From Proteles cristata cristata (Eukaryota; Chordata; Mammalia; Carnivora; Hyaenidae): a DNA stretch of 64,000 nt. The position numbers were made by a program, and so were the translations under genes. The stretch covers positions 1,178,001 through 1,242,000 of the forward strand of contig JAESUZ010004136.1 of the NCBI GenBank assembly GCA_017311185.1, in the 5' to 3' direction. This document shows positions 13,104-25,948 of this stretch, piece by piece. Below the pieces are notes generated by a model that saw only the letters and a list, made by a program, of their open reading frames with translations, did not search any database and was not told the origin of the DNA. Each line of letters begins with the position of its first letter. Within the stretch, counting starts at the first letter, position 1.

Positions 13104-13189
13104 TGGATTCCTAAGCTTTTTAGGGGAAAATCTTGAATCATCTCCACTTTTTCAAAGGCCCGGAGAGACAGGTTTCCCCTATCATTCAA

Positions 13190-14105
13190 AACTTCTCTGA
13201 AGAAATATTGTTAACCTTTTTGTTGAGGAATAATATAAATCAGAAAGGACACATACGATAAAAGAATAGTTCAAGAATTTTCATAAACTGAATACACCAA
13301 TAAAAGCAGCAGTGGATCAAGAAACAGAACATTGGGGCACCTGGGTGGCTCAGTCAGTTCAGCATCCGACTTCAGCTCAGGTCATGGTCCCATGGTTCAT
13401 GGGTTCGAGCCCCACATCGGGCTCTGTGCTTACAGCTCAGAGCCAGGAGCCTGCTTCAGATTCTGTGTCTCCATCTCTCTCTGTCCTTCCCCCACTTTCA
13501 CTCTGTCTTTCTCTCTCTCAAAAGTAAATAAACATTAAAAGATTGAAAAAAAAAAAAAGAAAGAAAAAGAAAGAAAGAAACAGAACATCAGCAGCACTCC
13601 AGAAGGCACTATTCTTTTCCAGTCACTACTTCAACAATAGCAACCGCTGTTGGGAGTTCTACCAAAGTAGATTAGCCGTACCTGTCTTGTGAACTTTATA
13701 TAAATGGAATCATATAACATGTGCTTTGTGTGATATTATGTTCATGACATTCATCCATAATGTTGTCTTTCGTTTTAGACTGTTCATTCTCAAGTCTATA
13801 TAGTAATTCATTTACCTTTACTATTGTTGACAGTCTTTTGGCTAGTTACTAGATTTGGGCTGTTACAAGTAGTATTCCTGTGAATAACTGAGTACATTTC
13901 TTTTTAATAAACATGTATGAATGCATTTCTTTGGAGCATATAGTGAAGAGAAGATTTGCTAGGTCTTAGGGCATGCCTGTGACTCAGCTCTAGTAGACAT
14001 TGCCAGTTTTCCCAAGTTACTGCAACCAATTTGCACACCCACCCATCAGTTTATGAGCATTCCTGTTGTTTCACATCCCTGCCAAAGCTTAGAATTTATA
14101 TCTTT
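13190..14105 (-). repeat. Old L1 3'UTR relic (part 1), split by a SINE
   Basis: Text such as 'aaatggaatcatataacatg' and 'gggctgttacaagtagtattcctgtg' is characteristic of reverse-oriented ancient L1 3' sequence. Confidence 0.6.
13334..13574 (+). repeat. CAN-SINE (felid type) inside an old L1
   Basis: Full element with a long A/GAAA tail. AGAAACAGAACAT flanks both sides as the target-site duplication. Confidence 0.93.
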
Positions 14106-14283
14106 GGGGCGCCTGGGTGGCTCAGTCAGTTAGGCGTCTGACTTGAGCTCAAGTCATGACCTCATGGTTGAGGAGTTCGAGCCCCGCGTTGGGCTCTGTG
14201 CTGACAGCTCAGAGCCTGGAGCCTGCTTCAGATTCTGTATCTCCCTCTCTCTCTGCCCCTCCCCTGCTCACACTCCGTGTCTC
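14106..14283 (+). repeat. CAN-SINE (felid type) lacking its tail
   Basis: Head and body are intact, but it stops in the CT-rich part without an A tail and runs directly into L1 sequence. This suggests a later deletion. Confidence 0.85.
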
Positions 14284-15180
14284 TGTTGCTGAGTTGTAAG
14301 TGTTCTTTATATATTCTGCATACTAGACCCTTAGCAGATATCTTATTTGTGAAGTTTCTCCCAATTTATAGATTATCTTTCCACTTTCTTGATAATGTCC
14401 TTGAATATTTAGCACAAAAGTTTTTAATTTCAGTGAAGTCCAATTTATCTATTTTGGTCGCTGTTGTTGCTTGTGCTTTTCATGTCATAGCTAAGAATCA
14501 ATTGTTAAATCTAAGGCTGTGAAGATTTACTTTTGTGTTTTTTTCTAAGAGGTTATTTAGCTCTTATATTTAGGTTATTGCTCCATTTTTTAAGTAATTT
14601 TTAGGTATAATGTGAAGTAAGGGGTCAACTTCATTCTTTTGCATCTGGCCATGCCAGCACCATTTATACTTCTTAGGTTTTTTTTTTTCTGTTTTTTCTC
14701 TTTTCTTCTTCTTCTTCTTTTTTTTAATTTCTTTCATTTTTGTTTTTATAAACTCTTTTGCCAAGGGCTGACTTTCGATAGATTGCAAGCACCATTCGCT
14801 GAAGAGCGGGTCCTTTCCCCCATTGAGCGGTCTTAGCGTCCTTGTTGAAAATCAACTGACCATAAATGTATGGACTTATTTCTGGAATCTCAATTCTATT
14901 ACATTGGTCTACATGCCTGACTTTATGTGGTACCACACTGTTTTGATTACTGTAGCCTTATAGTTAGGTTTTGACACTGGGACATGTGTCTTTCAACTTT
15001 GTTCTTTTTTAATATTTTTTGGCTGTTAAGGACCCCTTGAGATTCCATATGAATTTGAGAGTTGACTTTTCCATTTCTACAAAAATAGTCATTAGGATGT
15101 TGGCAGAGATTGCACTGAATTGCTTTGAGTAGTATTGCCCATCTTAAAAGTATTAAGACTTCCATTCAATGAGCACAGGG
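14284..15180 (-). repeat. Old L1 3'UTR relic (part 2)
   Basis: It contains the classic reverse L1M landmarks: GTTCTTTATATATTCTGCATACTAGACC, shortened to TTCTTTATATATTCTG, then AGTCCAATTTATCTATTTT and CCAGCACCATTTAT. Confidence 0.8.
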
Positions 15181-15221
15181 TGTCTTTCCATGTATTTAGA
15201 TCTTCTTTAATTTTTATTTTA

Positions 15222-15406
15222 ATTTTTTTAACATTTATTCATTTTTGAGAGACAGGGTGTGAGTGGGGGAGGGGCAGAGAGAGAGGGAGACACAGAGCTG
15301 TCAGCACAGAGCCCAGGGCCTGGTGTGGGGCTCAGAGTCACAGGCCACATGATCATGGCCTGAGCTGAAGTTGGGCGCTTAGCCGACTGAGCCACCCAGG
15401 AGTCCC
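15222..15406 (-). repeat. CAN-SINE (felid type)
   Basis: Reverse-complement element flanked by CTTCTTTAATTTTT on both sides. Confidence 0.9.
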
Positions 15407-15595
15407 TGACCTTCTTTAATTTTTTAAAGCAATGTTTTGTAGTTTTCAGCACACAATTCTTTTATTATAAGTTTAACTTAGTTAAACTTATTCCAAGTAC
15501 TTTATTCTTTTGGGTGCTCTTGAAAATGGAATTGTTATCTTAATTTCCTTGTTGCGTTGTTCATTGCTGGTTCAGGAAACACAACTGTGTGTGTC

Positions 15596-15700
15596 TGGAT
15601 CCCTGTGTTGGGCTCTGTGCTGATGGCACAGAGCTTGTTTGGGATTCTCTCCCTCTCTTTCTGCCAGCCCCACCTCTCAAAATAAAAAAATAAACCTTTT
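15596..15700 (+). repeat. CAN-SINE 3' fragment
   Basis: Only the part from TGTTGGGCTCTGTGCTGATG to the A-rich tail is present, with more divergence than the full copies. Confidence 0.7.
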
Positions 15701-16555
15701 TTTAAAATAGCCAGTAAGTCTATGAAAAGATGTTCACCTTCTGAAGACAACAGGGAAATGCAAATTAAAACCATATTCATTCTGCCAAGCATTTAAAGAA
15801 TTAATAGCAATTATTTTCAAACTGTTCTTAAAAAATGAAGAACTCTAGTCCAACTCGGACTAGAAAGCCAGCATAACTAAATACTAAAGTAATGCTGGCT
15901 AAAGCCAGACAAAGATACCACAAAAAAGAGAAAACTACAGGCCAATATTCCTTATAAATGTAAGTTCAAAAGGCCTTGACAAAATACAAGCAAATCGAAT
16001 CCAACAACATATTAACAAAACGATATACCTTCACAATGTGGGATGTACCCCAGAAATGCAAGGGTGATTCAACCTAAGAATACCAATCTGACATACCACG
16101 TTAATAGAATGAAGGTAAAAACCACACGATCATCCCAACTGATACAGAAAAGGCATTTGACAGAATCTAAAACACTTTCATGATTTAAAAAAAACACTCA
16201 GAAAACTCGGAATAGAAAGGAAAGTCTTCACCGTGATAAAGAGCATCTTTGGGGAACCTTTGCTAACATATTCAACAGTGAGACCGAAAACTCTCCCCCC
16301 ACGAGCTCACAGACAAGGATGCCTGTTTTAACCACTACTGTTCAACAATGTGCTGAAAATTCTATCCAGAGCAAGTGGGCAAGGAAAAAAAATTACAGGC
16401 ATTCAAATTGGGGAGGAAAAGTAAAACTATCTCTATTTACAATGACATGATTCCAGATAAGGAAAATTTCCAGGTTTCTATCAAAAAGGGGGAAAAAACT
16501 ACTAGAACTAATAAATGAATTTCAGCAAAGTTTCAAGGTGCAAGATCAGATGTAC
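15701..16555 (+). repeat. L1 ORF2 relic, rearranged order
   Basis: Text near 15720-15790 (GGGAAATGCAAATTAAAACC) belongs near the end of L1 ORF2. The following text (AAGATACCACAAAAAAGAGA, GGCCAATATTCCTTATAAA, ACTGATACAGAAAAGGCATT) belongs to the upstream reverse-transcriptase region. The pieces are out of normal order and full of stops. Confidence 0.75.
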
Positions 16556-16697
16556 ACACACCCTCTCTCCCCCTCTCTCTGTGTCTCCCTCCCCCCCACC
16601 TTACACATGCACACACAATCCCATGAACTGCAAGATTATGACCTGAGCCAAAACTAAGAGTCGGTTACTTAACCAACAGAGCCACCCGGACACCCCT
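16556..16697 (-). repeat. CAN-SINE fragment
   Basis: It keeps the head complement (AAGATTATGACCTGAGCC to GCCACCCGGACACCCC) but has lost most of the body; CT-rich sequence adjoins. Confidence 0.75.
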
Positions 16698-17290
16698 ACC
16701 ATTTTTAGCTCATCTTTCTAAAACTTGTAGAAGTTTTATATATTCTGGATGAGTCTTTTGTCCGTATAGGTATTGTTAAATCTTTTCCCACTCTATAGTT
16801 TGCCTTTTCATTCTCTTAAGGGTGAACTTTTTCTCTCCTTCCATGAACAGAGTTCTTAATTTTAATGTAATTCTGTTTATCATTTTTTTCTCTAGAAGTA
16901 AGCCCTTTTTGTGTTGTGCTTACACCATCTTTACCAACTCCAATGGCATGAGTATTTCTCCTGTGCTTTCGTCTAAAAGCTCTGTAATTTTACCTTTCGT
17001 ATGAAGTCTACCTGAAACTTATTTTTATGTATGATGTGAGGTAAGGGTTAACATTTTTTCCTCAGGTAGACATCCAATTGACCCACATCATAAATCAGGT
17101 AACATGTATGAATCTTCCTCTGAATTCTTTATTATGTTCTTTATACTGTTTTATCTTCGATGCATGAACACCACATTGTCCTAATTATGATAGCTTTATA
17201 ATATATGTCCTAGTATCTGACAGTGAAAGTCCTCCAACCTTATTTTCCAAAACTGCTTTGGGGATTCTTCATACTTTGCATTTCTATCTT
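16698..17290 (-). repeat. Old L1 3'UTR relic
   Basis: 'gttttatatattctggatgagtcttttgtc' (key part TATATATTCTGGATGAG region) and 'tatgatgtgaggtaagggtt' are typical of reverse-oriented L1 3' sequence. Confidence 0.7.
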
Positions 17291-17510
17291 AATTTTTTTT
17301 AATGTTTTATTTATTTCTGAGAAAGAGAGAGAGAGACAGCATGAGCAGGGGAGGGTCAGAGTGAGAAGGAGACACAGAATCCAAAGCAGGTTCCAGGCTC
17401 TGAGCTAGCTGTCAGCACAGAGCCCAACATGGGGCTCGAACCCATTAACCACAAGATCATGGCCTGAGCCGAAGTCAGACACCTAACCGACTGAGTCACC
17501 CAGGCGCCCC
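17291..17510 (-). repeat. CAN-SINE (felid type)
   Basis: Complete reverse-complement copy ending GTCACCCAGGCGCCCC. CAT(T/C)(T/C)(A/)TCTTAATTTT-like sequence occurs on both sides. Confidence 0.92.
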
Positions 17511-19910
17511 ATCCATCTTAATTTTAAAACTACCTTCTCAATTTCTTCAAAGGAAAAGAAAAAGCCTACTGAGATTTTGAGTGTGTTGCCGCATAAGGCT
17601 TTGGAAGCTTAAAAAAACAAAGGATATATCTTGAATTTGGGGACAAGATCAAAAGAAATAACATAATTATTCAATAAATATTTGCTCAGTGCCTGATTTT
17701 GGCAATGCTGTCTAGCAGGTGTGGCAGTGAGTAGGCACGCAGAGGTAAGTGAGACATAGTTCTTACACTCAAGAAGCAACCTCACTAGTGTCTGAATTCC
17801 ACACTGAGTATCTCCATAGAACTGATGCAGTCTGTGTGTTGCTTTTTAATCATGACAATTTTATAATGGGTGATATTAGGCACCTGCCGAGGCATTTTAT
17901 GATCATTTGTCAATGTCTTCCTGATGAAACTGGGTGCTTTTCAAAGCCTCATGAGGTTTCACTTAAGAAATAGGAGCTCAGAGTTTATTGAGTTCTTCAA
18001 TGAATATTCAATGAATACTTATTAGGCATTATTCTAGCAGCTTGGGAATAGATGAACGGAAAACCTGAAAGAAACTCCATGCTGACTCCTTGTCATTGCA
18101 AGGGCCAGAGCTATGGTGGCAGGAATTTGGTGACCACAACGAGAGCTCTTGTAGCATCCTCCGTGTACCTCTCCACACAGACGAGTCACCAAAATGCAAT
18201 ACCTACGCCTGAGGGATGACAGAGATGAGAGACATCATAACAACCCTAATAGATGCAGGGATAGTGATTTTTTTCATATCGCTGTTTAACTAACGTGTAT
18301 TGTCAGTGAAGCTGATAGATGTTTTGAAAAAGGAAGCGTATCATCAAAAATTTAATCTCCTTTATAGGAAAGAAGTAAGACCACACATTGATATCCATGG
18401 GATTCACTTATCTTGTGGACATCACTCAGAAGTAGCTGGCCCAATTGAACAGGAGAATAATAAAACATATACTTGATAGATTGTTGTGCTCTCTTGTGGG
18501 TTACCACCAATGTTTTTAACCAGCAACCAACACTCCCACAGCTAGAATAGACAGATCTGGGAACGAAGAGGAGGAAGTTAGAGTAGAATCTTTCAATATA
18601 ACCCCTAATGATCTGCCTGGAAAATGTTTGCTTCTCTGGCATAGAGGTCGTAGTACCCAAGGAAAGAATGTTTCCATTAGAAATAAACCATAGTTTCTCT
18701 TGATTTATAAACTGAGAGTGTCACATGGCCAACATGGACTTCTTCATGCCGCTGGATAATGGTTCAAAAAGAAAAGTATGACATTGTCTTATGGGGTGAA
18801 TACTCCAGACTACTAAGGCAAAATAAGGCTGCCATGAGATAAAAGGAAGAATACGCACTGATTCTTAAGGATATATCAGATCACTTCTAACTCTACCTTA
18901 GCAGTGATGAAAATTATAAACTTAACCAACTGAAGGCAAAGGGAATATGGAACACACAGTAGAGGAGGAAAATCATAACATCTTCCCTTGCCTGGTAATT
19001 CGTGATATGCAAAGGAATTCGTTTCTTCTGTCCTAAGTCAAGTACATATCTGTGCATTTTGACTTTATTTTCTTAGCTCTCCCCCAGGTCTCTTTTCCCC
19101 ATTATTTTATATAGGCTTTAAAATAATCTAGTGATTAATTTTACAACTTGCTCCATGGCTTGCAGAATATTGAGGTGGGGTGGTGATGATATCTGAGAAG
19201 GAACGTACATCATCCTGGATCCTGACTTGGAACTGGATGCCGTTCCTAAAGGGACTGGGCTGACCGCTTTGGGAAAGGAAGTAAAGGCATTTTCCGTTGT
19301 CCTGGGGTTTCCTTGTCATGTTAATAAGAATCATTTCTTTTCTTCTAAGAGTCTTCTTCTGCTTCTCCCCCCTTCCTTTTCTCTCTTGCTTTCTTCCATT
19401 TTTGGAAGTTTTAAGTGTGGGAAGAAAATTATATGCTGTTATTAGGTAGTCAACGGGGTGAAGTATAGAATTGAGCAGATGCTTGCTCTTCTTTTTGCAC
19501 CCAATATCTGAACGCTTTTTCTATATTTGTAGAACCCTTCATTTTAAGAGGCAGAGCCTGCCACCAACTAAGCTGAAAATGTGAAATATTGTAGTTCTTT
19601 TCTTTCTTTCAGATTCCTTGCACCACAGTGAGAGCTATCAGTCAGATGCTCTACCAGTTAGAAGTCTTGGGGGTAGTTCTCGCAGAACTGTCCTGTGTTC
19701 CGCTACCAACAGGGCTGTGCCCAGCTCTGCTGCCTGCTACCAGCTATTCTGTGTGTTGTTTCCTGGCTGAGTGGCCCCAAAACAATGGTGTATCAGTGCC
19801 ATCACAAGCTGTACCAGCTTGTAAAATGTGATTGTTAAGTTACTGGAATTTTGTGAACCAGTCGCCAATCATTAAATGTGATATTAAATAATAAATTATG
19901 TAAACTTATT
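17511..19910. other. Intergenic, mostly single-copy; possible L2 scraps near 17660 and 18000
   Basis: 'tattcaataaatatttgctcag' and 'tgaatgaatactt'-like words suggest decayed L2 3' ends on the - strand. No gene or structural RNA is visible. Confidence 0.4.
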
Positions 19911-20061
19911 TTGTTAATGTTTATTTATTTATTTTGGAAGAGAGAGACAGATCTATCAGCGCAGAGCCCAACGTGGGGCTTGATCCCACGAACCGTGAGA
20001 TCACCACTTGAGCCAAGATCAAGGGTCAGACACTTAAGGGACTCAGCCGCCCAGGCGTCCC
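19911..20061 (-). repeat. CAN-SINE (felid type), short copy with 17-nt duplication
   Basis: The CT-rich middle is largely missing. AAATTATGTAAACTTAT is exactly repeated on both sides, so the short form was inserted as such or lost its middle afterwards. Confidence 0.92.
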
Positions 20062-21204
20062 AAATTATGTAAACTTATAATTAAATAAATTACGTATAAA
20101 ACAAAGATCAGTACTCAAAACTCATTACTTCCTAATTATTGTTTTCTATGGACTGAAGTTTATTTACATCTATTATATCTGTGTGATAGATACATCTCTT
20201 CCCAAATCCTCATAAAGTGACATCACATGAGGGGCTTGAAATCAGACATGGTGGGAATATTTACACCATGGAAATTGTCAAACGCCACAAGTCCGGGCTT
20301 GATTTATCATTCTGTTGACTATCTAGAGTTTAAGTTATGGAAAAATGCTAATAATATAAAGTGTAAAATGTGGTACGTCTATAATCATTACTTGTAAATG
20401 GCACAGAAATTAAGAAAATGGATTTTTCCCCAGAGGACTGGCTGCTAAAAAGCCTCATTTTCTGATCTTACCAGAGATTCTGAGAGCAACCAATTATTCT
20501 TTGAAAAAATCTTTTCCTGAATCAGTCAGTCAGCATATGTTTCCAAGGACTAAGAGAACTGGTGGGTACGCTATTCTGTCTACAATGAGATAGTATCTTT
20601 TCCATAGCATGTAACAAAAATCTCTATGATGAGCCTACAATGTTCAAGGGAAGCTAAGATTCTGCCTTTCATTCTGAAGCTGAGCCTCAGCTCGTAACAA
20701 GAATATTCTAACTCTTTGGACAACAATCCGATTCCTATTTAAGATTTTTCATCTTTCTATACATTCGAATTTAACAGAAACATTTCTTCTACATATTATA
20801 GCATATACCTAGTGTCCCCAAATGTAAATTTCTATTTTGACGTGGACTATTTTCCATATTGTTGAGAAACTAAGCTTTGCACACTGCAAGTCACATTTCT
20901 TAAGTACCCACTGTCTGCAAAATACTCTAACAGAAGCTATTGGAGAATAAATAGGGGTTTTTGGACCTTAAAGAAATTTAGCATTTAGTGCTAGCGAGGA
21001 TATTTACCCAATGACTCTAATCCAAAATAGAATGTGTTGGGAAACAGGAAAGAGGTTTTAATTGCTATGCAACCTACCAATTTCAGCAAAATAACCACTA
21101 AGCAATCATACCATCAATAATAATAAGCCATGCTTGATAATGAGTGTCATCCAAATAAAAATCTTAATTGCAATCTTCCAATATGAGAAGTCTGACAGGC
21201 ATCC
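20062..21204. other. Single-copy AT-rich intergenic sequence
   Basis: I see no gene, RNA or recognisable repeat. Confidence 0.5.
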
Positions 21205-22060
21205 AGGAGCCAGAGAGACGGACTTGAGAAGATACTCAGCAATTGGCTTACTATATGTATCCGTTAATAGTTCAACCGGGGAAGCAGAATGACTAGGTGG
21301 GATGTGGAAGAAGGAATTCATTGTTGAGATTACAACTCACACAATTGTGGGGTGCCCGGATGGCTCAGTTGGTTCAGAGCCTGACTTCAGCTCAGGTCAT
21401 GATCTCATGGTTCGTGAGTTCCAGCCCCTCATCTCACGAGTCACAGCCCTGCATCGGGCTCTCTGCTGTCAGCACAGAGACCACCTGGAATCCACTGTCC
21501 TCTTCTCTCTCTCTCTGTCCCTCCCCTGCTCCCTTTCTCTCTCTCTCAAAAATCAACGTTAAATAATAGTTTCTTAGAACTTACACAATTGTGGGAGAAG
21601 ATGTGATAGTAAAGATCTTGTAAAGGAAGGGATAGTTGGAGGGTCTGAGGAAGTGCCTATGGGAGCCTATAAAAGGCTCCGTGGTGGGTCCCGAGTCACC
21701 ACAGACCAGCAGGGCAAACTTTAGTGATGACAGCTGGACATGATACGACAGAAAGCAATCACACCTGTTTATGGCCACACAGCGTGTTGGCTTTATATTG
21801 TCTCTCACTGCATCTACTCTGGCCCAGGACTGCGAGCCACCAAAGGAGGAGATTGGCAGGAGCTGAGGGAGCTGTGGCCTCGAGCCAAAGAGAGGAGCCA
21901 GGAGATCAGCAACAGCAGGCTTTGGGGGTAATGGCTGCCGCTGCACTTCTACATTCCAAATCTTCCACACATTTCTCATGTGGCCAATTTTAAATGGGAA
22001 CCACACAAGTCAGGAAGTTTGGGGAATTCCAGCTTGGCTAAACTGACACAGTATAAAGCC
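21205..22060. repeat. Probable ancient interspersed repeat split by a SINE
   Basis: 'ggaattcattgttgagatta', 'cacacaattgtggg' and a terminal 'aactgacacagtataaa' recall an old mammalian repeat with this order. I cannot name the family. The 141-codon reverse open frame inside resembles nothing I know. Confidence 0.4.
21349..21575 (+). repeat. CAN-SINE (felid type) inserted in an older repeat
   Basis: Full head and body with an internal extra segment around 21430-21450. AC(T/C)-CACAATTGTGG is repeated on both sides (ACTCACACAATTGTGG and ACTTACACAATTGTGG). Confidence 0.9.
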
Positions 22061-22226
22061 ACCGTACTATGTTACCTCAAGTAAAAGACTGCAACCCTCT
22101 TCGCCTCAGTTTCCTCACTTGGACGAGGGAAAACTAGCATCTACCTGGGAGCGTTGTTGTAGCTGTAGTTGTAGTCTATAATATTATTTACCCCATGAGA
22201 CAAATTCCTTTAAAGCCTTTACTGCT

Positions 22227-22440
22227 GGGGCGTCTGGGTAGCTCGGTTGGTTAAGCGTCCGACTTCGTCTCAGGTTATGATCTCGGAGTTCGTGGGTTTG
22301 AGCCCCGCGTCGGGCTCTGTGTTGACTGCCAGCTCAGAGCCTGGAGCCTGTTTCAGATTCTGTGTCTCCCTCTCTCTCCGAACCTCCCCTGCTCACACTG
22401 TCTCTCTCTCTCTCAGAAATAAATAAAACATTAAAAAAAA
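22227..22440 (+). repeat. CAN-SINE (felid type), young copy
   Basis: Complete element. AAAGCCTTTACTGCT is exactly repeated on both sides. Confidence 0.94.
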
Positions 22441-22537
22441 ATTTTTAAATAAAGCCTTTACTGCTAATTTTATGGTATTTCTGTTTTTCAAAGTATCTTT
22501 TTATGATAAGATTATCAGTATGATTTGCTGTTTTTTA

Positions 22538-22750
22538 AATATAATTTATTGTCAGTTTGGTTTCCATACAATACCCAGTGCTCATCCCAAGTGCCCTCCT
22601 CAGTGCCCATCACCCACCTTCCCCTCTCCCCCAGCCCCCTCCATCAGCCCTCAGTTTGTTCTCAGTATTTAAGAGTCTCTTATGGTTTGCGTCCCTCTCT
22701 CTCTGTAACTATTTTTTTCCCCTTACCTTCTCCCATGGTCTTATGATATA
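22538..22750 (-). repeat. L1 3' end, carnivore type
   Basis: Reverse complement of the L1 3'UTR (GTGCTCATCCCAAGTGCCCT, TTAAGAGTCTCTTATGGTTTG), strongly 5'-truncated. Confidence 0.85.
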
Positions 22751-23009
22751 CTATTTTTAAAAGAAATGACATTTAACTGTTTGAAGTATATTTTAATATT
22801 GTGTTTAGTGTGTCCATTCCCTTGGCTATAAATGATTTTTAATATTACTGAAAGCAAAACTTATGTGTGGTTGACATTTGTAGTTACGTCTGAAATTTGA
22901 AAATAGGCATAGGATTTGGATAATATGAATGCTTCGTAATAACCAACAGCCTGGCCTTCAACCTGTACTGATTAGAATCTTTAGACTCATCCAAAGGCTC
23001 TGTGGTCCT

Positions 23010-23135
23010 CTATTTTTATTTATTTTTTTACTTTTTATGTTTTTTAAGTAGTCTCTTCACCTAACATGGGGCTCCAACTCATGGCCCCAAGATCAAGAGT
23101 CAGCCCTCTGCCAGCTGAGCCGGCCAGGCACCTTG
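23010..23135 (-). repeat. Older carnivore SINE (SINEC_c-like), without CT-rich body
   Basis: Reverse tRNA-derived head (ATGGGGCTCCAACTCATGGC, ATCAAGAGTCAGCCCTCTGC, GAGCCGGCCAGGCACC) joins almost directly to the T-rich tail. This is the shorter and older subfamily layout. Confidence 0.8.
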
Positions 23136-23930
23136 TGAAACCCTATTTTTCTTCTTTGAGGTCCTTGGGGCCAATGTCCACAATGAAATCAAAATTCTCA
23201 AACCCTAGGATTGCCAGACTTAGCAATAAAAATAAAGGATGCTCAGTAAAATTTGAATTTAAGATAAACAATGGATAATTTTTTTAATAAAAGTATGTCC
23301 AATGTAGTATTGGGGACAAACTTATACCAAAAAATCATTCACTATTCATCAGAAAATTTAATTTAACTGAGTATCCTATATTTTATATGGCAACTTACTC
23401 TGACTCTTCATCCTTCTAAGGTAACTCTTAGCCTTACTAATTAAGCCTTCTACAGTCACACCTTCTCATACTATTTTTGGTGACAATTTCCATAGCAGCC
23501 CATTTCGTACTTAATATATCCCCACGTGAAACATGACCTTGACCTCTAAAATGACTACCCTTTCCATCAAGCCACCTCAGTCAGCATTATTGACATTCTT
23601 CTCATCTCTTCAGATAGAATTTTGAGTTCATTTTTGAGTCCCCATCTCCATCTTTACCTATTTCCACACATTACTAAGTTCTGTCCATTCCTTCTTTAAC
23701 GTGACATCCAAGTGCTCACATTCCTTTTCATTTTCATTGCTATTGCCGCTGCCTTTACCCAACTACTAGATAGTTCCCTTAACTCCAGTCTTCTTTGATC
23801 CTGTCTGAATCCTACTCATCTTCCTAAAACACTATTGTTTCACTGTTCCATGCCACTCAAGAACTTATAACTACTTGCTATTGTCTATTGTATTAAGTAA
23901 TATAACTAGTATAAAATCTTTTGTTCTTTG
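23136..23930. other. Single-copy intergenic sequence
   Basis: I see no gene or clear repeat; an old L2-like segment (23450-23900, pyrimidine-rich) is possible but not provable by eye. Confidence 0.4.
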
Positions 23931-24351
23931 AAGGACAATATTAAGAAAATGAAAAGATGAGTGATTTTTTAAGAAAAAATAAATAATCTGAATACTACTA
24001 CACCCACTTTAAAAATAAATTCACAGCTCAAGTCCTTAAAGCAAAGAAAGCCACAGTCCTAAATAGCTTCCCCAGTGAATTCTACTAAATATTTATGGAC
24101 AAAAATGCTAACTCTATACAAACCCTTCCAGAAAATGAGAGAGGAGAGAGGGCAGCATTATCCTGACACCAAAAAGAGACAGACATTCGAGGAAAAGACA
24201 ACTATAGATCAAAATGCCTCATGAACATACACACAAACTTCAATGAAATATTAGTAAATTTATAGCAGCAATATATAAAACAGATAATATATCAAGACCA
24301 ACTGGGCTTTACCTCACAGCAATTTTGCTCAAATTTTAAAAATCAACCAAT

Positions 24352-24600
24352 GGGGGCGCCTGGGTGGCTTAGTCGGTTAAGCGTCCGACTTTCACTTAGG
24401 TCATGATCTCGCGGTTCGTGGGTTCGAGCCCCGCGTCGGGCTCTGTGCTGACAGCCAGCTCAGAGCCTGGAGCCTATTTCAGAGTCTGTGACCCCCTCTG
24501 TCTCTGACCCTCCCCTGCTCATGCTGTCTCTCTCTCTCTCCTAGAAATAAATAAAAATATTTAAATAAATAAATAAATAAATAATAAAAACATAAAAAAA
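24352..24600 (+). repeat. CAN-SINE (felid type), young copy in L1
   Basis: Full element with an expanded (AAAT)n tail. AAAAATCAACCAATG is repeated on both sides. Confidence 0.94.
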
Positions 24601-25141
24601 ATAAAAATCAACCAATGTAATTCAACATGTCAACAGAATAGAGAAGAAACACTATATGGTCATCTCAATAGATATAGAGGAAGGCTTTGAAAAAATTAAA
24701 AAACTATTCATGATTAAAAAAAAATCTCTCAGCATGCTAGGAAAATAAGGGATGTTCCTATGTTCCTCAACCTAAGAAAAGCTATCTGTGGAAAACCTAC
24801 AATTAATATCATAGTTAGTAGTGAAAGACCAATGCTTTCCCTGAAGATGAGGAACAAGGTAAGTATGTCCACTTTCACCACTCCTACCCAGTATCATACA
24901 GGAGATTCCAGCCAGTGCAATAAGGCATGAATACGAATTAGACATATGGATTGGGAAGAAAGAGATAAAAATTATCTCTATTTACAGAAGATATGATTGT
25001 CTACACAAAAAATTCCAAATATAATCTATAAAAGATCTACTAAAACTATTTAGTGAGTGTAGCAAGGTAATAGAATATAAAGTCCATATGTGAAATCAAT
25101 TGTATTTTTACATATTCACAATGAACAATTAGAAAATTGAC

Positions 25142-25358
25142 TTTTTAAAATTTTTTTATGTTTTATTCTATATTTGAGAGAGAGACAGAGACAGAGCACA
25201 AGCAGAGAAGGAGCAAAGAGATGGAGACAGAATCTGAACCAGGCTCCAGGCTCTGAGCTGTCAGCACAGAGCCCGTCGCAGAATATGAACTTACAAACCA
25301 TGAGGTCAAGACCTGAGCCAAAGTCGGACGCTTAACCGACTGAACCACCCAGGTGCCC
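25142..25358 (-). repeat. CAN-SINE (felid type) in L1
   Basis: Reverse-complement copy. GACTTTTTAAAA occurs on both sides. Confidence 0.92.
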
Positions 25359-25728
25359 GAGAACGGACTTTTTAAAAGTATCATTTAAAATAGCACCAAA
25401 AAGTATAAATTATTTAGATATAAATCTAATCAAATATGTACCAAATCTTCATGCTTAAGTATAAAACAGTGATGAGAGAAATCAAAGAAGACATAAATAA
25501 GAGTAGAGACGATGCCATACTTATGGATTGGAAAGCTCAATATTGTCATTTTTCCTCTTAATTGATCTATGGATTCAATATGATCCAAATAAAAATCCAG
25601 CAGTCTTTTTTGTAGAAATAAGTAAGCAGATTCTAAAATTTATGTGGAAAAAGCAAACAAAACAGAATTATAAGTATAAAAATAAGTATAAAAAATAAGA
25701 ACAAAGTTGGAAGACACACTGACTTACT

Positions 25729-25948
25729 TTTTTTTAATGTTTATTTTTGAGAGAGACAGAGAGACAGAGCATGAGCAGGGGAAGGGCAAAGAGATAGAGA
25801 AAGAGAAAGGGAGACTCAGAATCCAAAGCAGGCTTCAGGCTCCAAGCTGCTAGCACAGAGCCAGATGTGGGGCTCAAACCCAGGAAGTACAAGATCATGA
25901 CCTGAGCCGAAGTCCTATGCTCCACCGACTGAGCCACCCAGGGACCCC
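25729..25948 (-). repeat. CAN-SINE (felid type) in L1
   Basis: Reverse-complement copy ending GCCACCCAGGGACCCC. A short ACTGACTT duplication is visible. Confidence 0.9.

Noticed and set aside
21581..22006. 141-codon - strand open frame
   Set aside because: It lies inside a probable ancient interspersed repeat, resembles no known protein and has no gene context.
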